64,000 nt of DNA. It comes from Astrothelium macrocarpum (taxonomy: Eukaryota; Ascomycota; Dothideomycetes; Trypetheliales; Trypetheliaceae). Made by a program: the position numbers and the translations under genes. This document shows positions 57,318 to 64,000 of the stretch, one piece after another. How positions within the stretch are numbered: position 1 is the first letter of the stretch; each line of letters opens with the position of its first letter. The DNA lies in contig JAGEMR010000024.1 in NCBI GenBank assembly GCA_021030915.1, positions 124,001 through 188,000 of the forward strand, in the 5' to 3' direction. The notes beneath the pieces were generated by a model. The model was given only the letters and a program-made list of their open reading frames with translations, was not told where the DNA came from and searched no databases.

Positions 57318-58059
57318 CACTTTGGCCACAGGTTCTGGTATTGAGAAAAAGCACTGACAATGGAGAGAATGATGGGTAACTTCATAACAAAGGAAAGGAA
57401 CTCACGAAGCGGCATATTCTGTCCAAGGCCTACAGCAAGGCAGACGTGCCGCGTCTATGCTATGATTACCTGGGAGCTTCGGCTTGCAACTGACAACGTG
57501 CGGGATGATTTAGCTGCATGCACTAATCTCAAATACCAGACCATGTAGGATTGAGCTGAATCACGTGTAACTTGAAAGAGCGACTTCCATTGTTTACACG
57601 TACACTCTGATAAGGGAACAGTAAGGTAGACTACCTAGCTCAGAGCTGAATACGAGATGTAGGCAAAGCACTAGCGCCGCTGACTAATCAATTCGGGCCA
57701 CAACACCGGCCCGTGAAATGAGAAACGTCATTTTCAAGAAAATCCCGCATAGGATCTATCCCACCAATTTTCGCCCGTCCCGGATCATCTCAAAAAAGAT
57801 ATTCCCTATTTCATCGGCTAGTGACAACTCCACTTCTATGACGTCGTCGTCACTGCGCACCCGATAAGCCCAAACCGGTCATTATGAGGGGGAACCAAAG
57901 GATCATTCATGCACAATAATAGGCGAGATACAGAAGACTTTATCTCTGCATTTATCTCGCAAACCGACACTAGATCCCTACTACTGATTACGCTGATGGT
58001 AGTAATAGTGACGCTGTCAATCACTCTGACAATCTTTAGTAGTCTCGCTCATGTCGTCC
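57318..58059. other. Intergenic region between secreted-protein and RiPP precursor genes
   Basis: About 740 bp; promoter of the secreted-protein gene and 3' region of the precursor. No gene recognised. Confidence 0.55.
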
Positions 58060-58409
58060 TCACGCCTTGAGGCCGTAGTATATTTCGTCGTTATCATCTC
58101 CGCGCGCCTTGAGACCGTAGTATAACTCGTCATTATCCTCCTCACGAACCTTGAGACCGTAGTAGAGCTCGTCGTTATCCTCCTCACGCGCCTTGAGGCC
58201 ATAATAGAGCTCGTCGTTGTCCTCCTCACGTGCCTTGAGGCCGTAATAGATCTCGTCGTTGTCTTCGGTTCGAGCTAAATTTCACACTTTAAAACAAGTT
58301 CAGGGGAACAATTGGAAATGATCTTACGAGCAATTGAGTTTCCCACGGGATTTCCCATGACGAACCCCGCCAGTAAAGGGAGAAGCCTGACCAAGTTTAC
58401 AATCTGCAT
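58060..58409 (-). CDS. Putative RiPP (dikaritin-type) precursor with signal peptide and five core repeats
   Basis: Exons 58328-58409 and 58060-58274 (intron 53 nt, GTAAGA..TTTAG) encode 98 residues. The N-terminus is a signal peptide (MQIVNLVRLLPLLAGFVMG). After a short NPVGNSIAP spacer come five tandem 14-residue units of the form R-x-[ED]-DNDE-[IL]-YYGLK-[AV], filling the rest of the protein. This is the plan of fungal RiPP precursors (ustiloxin UstA, phomopsin PhomA, asperipin, epichloecyclins), in which kexin-like cutting frees copies of a core that UstYa proteins then oxidise. The likely core is around [IL]YYGLK; DNDE would be the acidic spacer. The repeats end in K-A-R or K-V-R, not K-R. 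Without the intron the frame stops after 41 codons; splicing exposes all repeats. It is divergent to a UstYa-like gene. The product structure is unknown. Confidence 0.82.
58063..58272 (-). repeat. Five tandem 42-bp units encoding the RiPP core repeats
   Basis: Exactly 210 bp, five 42-bp units in phase with the codons. Units 2-4 are near identical at the protein level (only A versus V before Arg, plus synonymous changes such as GAC/GAT and CTC/TTA); units 1 and 5 have Ile instead of Leu before YYG. Synonymous drift with conserved amino acids suggests selection on the peptide. Confidence 0.92.
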
Positions 58410-58981
58410 CTTTGGAAATGTTTTCCTCCTTGAGTTGAAATTATCAATCGACAGAAGCGCCCAGGTTTGTTGAGAGGTACTGATTACTTTTAGAAGATTA
58501 CTTTGCCCGAGGACGGCACCCGAGAAGAGTCGAACCACTATACAACCCTTGTCTTATTAGCTCCAAACACCGAGTAGCGATGTAATGCAAGATGGGTCTC
58601 GGACTTGATGCTCCAATCCCATTGGCAAGATCATAGGGCTTTGACTAAAGGAAAGTCGGTCAACATCCTTCATAAATATGCAATGCAACGTTGCACCCTG
58701 CGACAGCGAGGTCTTGGAAAACGCAAAATATATACGTCTTGATGTGATCATATCTATGGATCCCGGGGGCCTGACTTGCGGGGCTGCAAGCTAAACAGGA
58801 TGGCGTTCCCTGTCAGACTGGAGTCCCTCATCCTTGACAATCTGCGGGATGATTCGTACTTTGCTCGCAACAGGTCCATAGCTTGTGTCTCTACATTCGA
58901 GGAATCACAAACATCAAACCAGTGTGACGGAACTGCCCCGCAGACATATCGTCCCAGACACAGTCTCTATCTACCATCGGT
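58410..58981. promoter_or_regulatory. Shared divergent promoter of the RiPP precursor and UstYa-like gene
   Basis: 572 bp separate the two start codons. Such head-to-head pairs are often co-induced. No operator motif could be assigned. Short frames within (58557-58751, 58776-58985) are not supported as genes. Confidence 0.55.
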
Positions 58982-60232
58982 ATGAGCGACGTTCCTCATG
59001 GATATACTCTCTCGAAGGAACAATATGAAGAAGACAAAGACGATGAAAGCTCCATGAGTAATCTACTCCAGCACTATAAGGACTCAGAGACACATCCACG
59101 AAGAAATCGTAAACGTTCAAAACGACCATGGCCAATGCTTCTACACGTAGCAGCAATAATTCTGTACGGGTTGACCGCGTTGCTATTTACCTACCACACG
59201 AATAAGAGACACAACACTGTGCAATCGTTGATCTATTGTAAGTCAATGATTCTTTAGTTTCATCTCGCAGCGCTGATGATCATACCAAGCTCCGGCAAAT
59301 GAGATTCTTGAGTATAGCACCAAGCTTTATGATCTAGATCTTCTAGGTGATTCGAGCTACTTCGGAACGCCGAGTCCGCAAATTGACAAGAATTGGCACG
59401 AACTGATGGCTCGTATGTTCTGAAAAGAAGCTATTGAGGAGATTAACCTAACACGAGTCAATCCTCCCAGCATCCTCGATTCACTTGTCAGAATCTGAAA
59501 GGCAGCATTACGATCCGAAGAGCCATGTCGTTGAGTTTCCTGACGGCACCTATCTCGGTCAACTGATGGTATATGTGAGTCTTCGGATCATTACCAAAAC
59601 GATTCGAGGCGTTTAGCGTCTATGAAATCTGCACTAATCTTCAACAATAGCACGAGCTCCATTGTCTTGTATGCATTCATGTTCGCAATCCGCAAAATCA
59701 GTATCGCTGAATCCAGTCCCAGAAACGTCTGTATCAGTACATAAACTCGGAATATTATTTTGCCAACCTCACAGATAGAGAAAGAGAGATGAATAAAAGA
59801 CATACTGGTAGGTTATGCCAGTTGACAGTACTTACGGTCTCGATCTCAATGTCCTGCAGAACACTGTCTCGGAACTCTACGTCAGGGCGTCATGTGTCAC
59901 GGTGACGTCTCAGTAATAACATTTGTCTGGGGAAAGCATTCCAAAGTGCCTTTGGGAGAGTTTTCAAACCCTCACCAATGTGTAAATTTTGAGCGACTAC
60001 ACAATTGGGCAAACAAAAGGGCTGTGACTGACGGGCTCAAGCCAGGAGTTCTGGTACATCCAAAGCTCGGTGAGCCATTTCCCGTCATGTGGTAGAATCG
60101 TCACGATGCTAATGACTTCTAGGCGCATCCTTTCCAGATGGCCATGGGACGAAGATTGGGTTTTCTGACGAAGATATTGATGAGGATGGCAATTTCATCA
60201 AAGATGACGATCAAGTACATGATACTCGTTAA
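58982..60232 (+). CDS. UstYa-like (DUF3328) membrane oxidase, seven exons
   Basis: Exons 58982-59237, 59290-59412, 59471-59574, 59651-59668, 59723-59807, 59860-60069 and 60123-60232 give 301 residues with all phases matching. The N-terminus is a charged cytosolic tail with an Arg/Lys patch (RRNRKRSKR), followed by one membrane helix (residues ~51-71). The body carries PDGTYLGQLMVY, then the first signature HELHC (162-166), encoded wholly by an 18-nt exon, then YINSEYYFANLT and the second H-x-x-H-C (HTEHC, 194-198). MCHGDVSVITFVW and EFSNPHQCVNFERLHNWA follow, exactly as in UstYa/UstYb proteins. Such proteins oxidatively cyclise core peptides in fungal RiPP pathways, working in the secretory compartment. 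Head-to-head with the precursor gene. Confidence 0.92.
59651..59668 (+). other. 18-nt microexon encoding the HELHCL catalytic signature
   Basis: Acceptor CAATAG precedes and donor GTATGC follows an 18-nt exon coding His-Glu-Leu-His-Cys-Leu, i.e. the first H-x-x-H-C motif and nothing else. Skipping would keep the reading frame and delete the motif. Confidence 0.85.
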
Positions 60233-61142
60233 AAGTTGCTCTGGTCAAATACGCTATGGTTCTTAAGCACTTGTTACTTTCAAAGGAGCAGGAATCGTCT
60301 TGATCGGTTACAAATACTGCGAGAAAAAGATCGTATCAAAAGTGTAGGATTCCAGGAAGCGGAAAAGAATAACTTCGGAGTTTTGTGCCGAAGCTCTCAA
60401 AGCAGTCGTTGATGCGTTGCAAATGATGACTGGCCATATACCAGCGTCTATTAACACAATCACGTCTTGTAATCCCTTTCATGCCTGCTCGGACGGACTT
60501 ATGCCGGAAGCATGGTGATATGTAAAGGTTGAAAAAGCTTGATTAATCTAAGAACTAAGCTACGAGAGATGATATGGACTGAGCGTGAGCTAGTGCACTA
60601 GCGCCATTAGCTAATATGGGCCAAAATGGAGACTCTCGATTCTTGATTCCATAACACATGGTTCCGGTGAAGACGCTTACGCTGCAAGCACTGGTTCCGG
60701 TGAAAATGCATGCTGTAAGCTCTCAATGTGGGTATCGTAGTCGCCTGCAGATAAATGCATAGATATTGAACCGTTTTGAAGCCTCTTGTCGAAGACCCCG
60801 TCATGGTGCGGGGCCCAAACCCCCCGCAGCCACGCCGAGCGCAACGTCGGGTACCAGAGCATGATAAACTACGGGGCTTGTTAAAGCGAGTCAACGCATA
60901 GGCGGCTGAGTGCAGCGATGACGGTGCTCATGAAGTTCTGCGGTACTTGGAGCATCTATGACAGCGTAAGGCATTGCTTCCGCCGAAACCGTATCTAAAT
61001 TCTCCTGAGAAGGGGCTGGGACAAGTAGCGGAGATCGCTTGTTCTTATTCTACACTCAAACGTCCGCCTTTTACCATCGTCTACCCTTCCGTACTTGTGG
61101 GCTTCGTCTTAAACAAAGCCTCTTCCTAACTCTCAGAGTATT
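60233..61142. other. Intergenic region between the two UstYa-like genes
   Basis: About 0.9 kb; promoter of the second UstYa-like gene at the right. Short minus-strand frames around 60607-60894 are open but have no recognisable family. No additional tailoring gene found. Confidence 0.55.
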
Positions 61143-61766
61143 ATGTTTGCTAAAAAATATGCATTTTCATCACTGCCAACCGACATAGACGACCAGCAAG
61201 ACACAGAAAAGAAGCGTTCCGTCGGAAAGCGGGTGGTAACATGGAAATACATCTTCATCGGAGGAAGCCTTCTCTTGATCCTAAGTCTCATCGCTGCTTG
61301 GGCTCTGACTTCAAGATTTCACAAACCATCGACGCGATGGCCGTCGTGTGGCGATAGCTTAGAGACAGCGCGTCAACGGGATTGTTCGTTTGATCTTATA
61401 TCGTTTGCATGGCAAACGCCAGAATGCTACGACGCAGAGCTTGTCTCTGAATTTGCGTCTTGGGATACTTGGAACTTTTACGCCGATGATAAGCTCACCA
61501 TGCCAGTGTCTCGAGAGATGGCGTTGCATGGCAACCGAACACTTTTCGTTGAATGGGATTACCACATTGTGCATTGCACATTCATGTGGAGACAGATGCA
61601 CAGAGCATACGTGCGAGGTTGGATCGACCGTCATTTGGGCAGTTACAACCATACTCTACATTGTCAGAAGATGATACTCATGGAGAGCGCAGCGGTCGAC
61701 AAAGCAATAACTGTGGCAAGAGTCATTTACCCTGAATGTGACCAAGTAATTCAACAGAAGCAATAA
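61143..61766 (+). CDS. UstYa-related single-pass membrane protein with two H-x-x-H-C motifs
   Basis: Single exon, 207 residues. Cytosolic N-terminus with KKRSVGKR, then one membrane helix (YIFIGGSLLLILSLIAAWAL, about 36-55). The lumenal part has the pattern CGDSLETARQRDCSFD, FAWQTPECYDAELVSEF and WDTWNFY, then YHIVHC (H141-C145) with TFMWRQMHRA, and NHTLHC (H170-C174). Paired H-x-x-H-C motifs after a single membrane helix are the hallmark of UstYa-type oxidases, although the CG..EA..C-FD layout places this in a separate, largely uncharacterised branch common in fungi. Same strand as the upstream UstYa-like gene and within 1 kb, so a partner role in core oxidation is a fair inference. Lacks introns, unlike its neighbour. 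Confidence 0.85.
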   Translation: MFAKKYAFSSLPTDIDDQQDTEKKRSVGKRVVTWKYIFIGGSLLLILSLIAAWALTSRFHKPSTRWPSCGDSLETARQRDCSFDLISFAWQTPECYDAELVSEFASWDTWNFYADDKLTMPVSREMALHGNRTLFVEWDYHIVHCTFMWRQMHRAYVRGWIDRHLGSYNHTLHCQKMILMESAAVDKAITVARVIYPECDQVIQQKQ

Positions 61767-63133
61767 TGCTCACCTGCGCTGTGCCAATATATGCGATAAC
61801 CTGTGTTGAGCTTTATGGGGATGTGTTTAAGATACTGAGAAGTAGAATCTAACGGCTTCGGTCATGGGATATCGTCTGTGAACAGTGCCTTAGCAATATT
61901 AGCACAGTATACACAGAGAATATAGAAGTCACAGAACTCATTCAAACCACAGGCTAAGTTCTTCGCCATATCTATTTCGAACTCATAGCTGAGGCTCTTT
62001 GGAGACCAGTCATTCATCGATTTTCCCACTATCCACTTCCAGTCCTCTTACCTTGGCCTATGGAAGCGCCTATATAGGACTTCTCTTCTCGGCTGTTAGC
62101 TACGGGGCTTTACAAGGCTTCTCTACCTTGCAGATCAGGAGTGAAAGTAGAAGATTCATAAGGTATATAGCGATACTGTTGTGGGAGAACCTGTCAAATG
62201 CGTTCTAGCTACATGGTATTTTGGATAGATGAGAGGATACCTGGGTACCTCTGCAAATGAGAACTCCTGTAGGGAAAAATTGTGTATTCCTGATGACTAA
62301 GATGTCGTCGCATCCGTATCGCCGACGCATCCGAATCGCGGCTCACTACCCATTCTCCTAAACTATCTATTTCCAACATCAGCCATACTTACTCATGTAA
62401 GTGAAGGAGATGTGAAGTCTCAAAATACAAAGCGCCAATAAAAGATAGAAGGCAGATGGTTAAGTAAGTACCTGAAGGGGAGAGAGATGATAGTGAAAGG
62501 AGAAAGGGTAACAAAACGTGGGACAAAAGATCGAAAATCTCGAACAATGAACAAACGAGACTCGACATTCAGTTGTTCTGGCTTCCTACGTGATCCAGCT
62601 GGCGGATCCATAGAGATCCATCAAGTGCGATCTCGCGATAAAAGAGCTCTTAACATCAGTTCTTACTTTCATGGGGCCGCTTCATTATTTTGCTAAATTC
62701 TCCGAACTGTTTCATGGTTCTCTCATAACTGATCTCAAAAGGAACGGAACACAATCCATGACGCCTTTTCCGCCCCTACAGCCTTATACATTCGAGCACG
62801 AATTCAGAAAGCCAGCAGCATGGTTTAATGAATCTAATCGTTTTGAGGCAATCGCTCGTGTTTCGAGGATGCAGATCGGGCTCAAGCCGCTTGGAAACTG
62901 AGAGCGGATTATCGGTCTTTCCATCGTTATATCTGGTTTCAACTTCCTCTTGAATCGTTTCGCTAATAGCTTACGGGACTATGGCTTGCTACTAAGATTC
63001 ATCAAATCACTTATATATGTCTACTATGCTATGATTGGAGCAAGAGTGTATTTCGTGAAGTGCCAAAAATGGAAACGTAAAGGCCTCACAAGAAGCAAGA
63101 TGCGTATAAGTGAATGTGGTGAGACTAAGCTTA
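61767..63133. other. Intergenic region with a possible membrane-protein fragment
   Basis: About 1.4 kb. A frame at 61999-62208 (+) reads TLAYGSAYIGLLFSAVSYGA and RFIRYIAILLWEN, reminiscent of the first helices of seven-helix fungal membrane proteins (DUF6534 type), but has no ATG and stops early; treat as a possible relic. Frames at 62671-62901 and 62950-63240 are unrecognised. Confidence 0.4.
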
Positions 63134-63687
63134 TCAGACAGCCTTGCCGTCTTGGACATAGACCTCCTCGTATCCAATCCTACGCATTATCTTGGACCTT
63201 TCAAATAATTGGTCCTCATCCGGCTCTACTTTCTCTTTAAAGAATGGATCTGCAGCAAGTTTTTGGAGGACGTCGGGGCTCTCGAAGAGACATTCAGCAT
63301 GTCCATCAAAATCGAGCGAGTCGGCCTGGTCATGAACACCGAACGTCATCCCAGCCATTTCAATTGGAGTGTGAAACTGCACAGAAAGAGTATGAGCCTT
63401 TTTCATCGAAACTCCGAAGGATGCCCTGACCTGCGTGTATCGATACACACCGTTTCGTGCCAACCAGTCCTTTAGCAATGGACCATGACCCTCGGACCAC
63501 CGTCTGTTGCATAAGAAGACCCAGTGAGCCATTTTCAGAGAGCTCAAGCTTCTCACTGAATGCTTCTTTGAACAATGCCGAGCTCTGATGCAACTTACTT
63601 GTGGAACTCCTCGGATGACAGCGATGGATGTCGCTTGAGATAAACATCCAAACGAAACAGGCGTTTTTTCACAGGTTCGGAAGCCAT
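63134..63687 (-). CDS. EthD-domain protein (dimeric alpha-beta barrel), three exons
   Basis: Exons 63599-63687, 63431-63503 and 63134-63376 give 134 residues, typical for stand-alone EthD proteins. Landmarks are RLDVYLKRHPSLSSEEFHKRW (strand and helix 1, split by intron 1), SEGHGPLLKDW, RYTQ joined to FHTPIEMAG, then DFDGHAECLFESPDVLQKLA and DPFFKEKVEPDEDQLF. EthD proteins in fungal clusters act as decarboxylases or small tailoring enzymes of aromatic polyketides. Intron 2 (63377-63430, donor GTCAGG) is 54 nt, in frame and without stops, so it could be retained as 18 extra residues; the family alignment favours splicing. Probably cytosolic. It lies about 1.4 kb from the UstYa-like gene; membership in the RiPP cluster is uncertain. 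Confidence 0.85.
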
Positions 63688-64000
63688 GACAAGTCGATTG
63701 CTTTCGGAATTCACACTTGATGGTAGACAAACACGTCTCTCTTGTCAGCTTTCATAACATGCTGCGCTGTAATCCTTGCGTAGGGACTCTGATGCAACTT
63801 AAGTCCACATCTCCGTCAGGCCTTCTAGAAGTATCTGCTATCAGTTTACCGATTCGGATTATCTCTGGGATTGCCAGTCCTTGAGAACGTAGACTGGGTT
63901 CCCAATTTATTTCTCTAACTAATAGAACCTGGTCCAAAGTTTAGCTAAAAAAAACTTATGACCCTAACCTTAATTTTGAGATAAGCACCAAGTTAGAGAC
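63688..64000. other. Right edge, upstream of the EthD gene
   Basis: 313 bp, presumably promoter of the EthD gene. No gene recognised. Confidence 0.5.

Noticed and set aside
58063..58272. Tandem repeat considered as a CRISPR-like array or simple minisatellite
   Set aside because: The units are adjacent 42-bp copies without spacers, stay in codon phase and vary mainly at synonymous sites, so a coding repeat is the better explanation.
60607..60894. Open minus-strand frames between the two UstYa-like genes
   Set aside because: No signal peptide, repeats or domain; not a second precursor.

Overview
The window comes from a filamentous ascomycete (Pezizomycotina). Genes are split by short introns (mostly 47-100 nt, GT..AG, often with a CTAAC/CTGAC-like branch site), products are typically fungal, and one complete Fot1/pogo DNA transposon is present. 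The class (Leotiomycetes or Dothideomycetes are both plausible) cannot be decided from this sequence alone. All gene models are hand-spliced from reading-frame phase and family conservation; no alignment or RNA data were available.

Layout. 1-22.4 kb is mostly conserved 'core' content: the start of a NudC gene, a plasma-membrane H+-ATPase with long flanking non-coding DNA, a divergent pair of a short-chain dehydrogenase and a cyclase-family hydrolase, a mitochondrial aspartyl-tRNA synthetase, an ANTH-domain clathrin adaptor of the AP180 type, and a small O-methyltransferase. 22.4-48.5 kb is an accessory, decaying region. It holds pseudogenes of an MFS transporter, a GMC oxidoreductase and a cytochrome P450, an intact Zn2Cys6 regulator, a homeodomain gene, a secreted/membrane protein, the intact Fot1-like element, an intact FAD monooxygenase, and a frameshifted scrap of a polyketide-synthase acyl-carrier domain. 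The mix of transporter, oxidase, P450, regulator and PKS remnant reads like one or more collapsed secondary-metabolite clusters. 49.0-52.1 kb is a five-exon ankyrin-repeat gene interrupted by one TAG codon near its start.

53.7-64 kb holds the most interesting system: a putative fungal RiPP (dikaritin-type) cluster. A 98-residue precursor (58060-58409, minus) has a signal peptide followed by five nearly perfect 14-residue repeats built around an [I/L]YYGLK core behind an acidic DNDE spacer. Across a 572-bp shared promoter lies a seven-exon UstYa-like (DUF3328) membrane oxidase gene carrying both H-x-x-H-C motifs. A second single-exon, UstYa-related membrane protein with two H-x-x-H-C motifs follows at 61143. 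An EthD-domain protein lies at the right edge, and a conserved secreted protein of unknown function flanks the precursor on the left. By analogy with ustiloxin, phomopsin and asperipin, the precursor would enter the secretory pathway, be cut at basic sites, and have its twin-tyrosine cores oxidatively cyclised by the UstYa-like proteins. Unusually, the repeats end in K-A-R or K-V-R rather than the usual K-R kexin site.

No tRNA, rRNA or CRISPR array was found.
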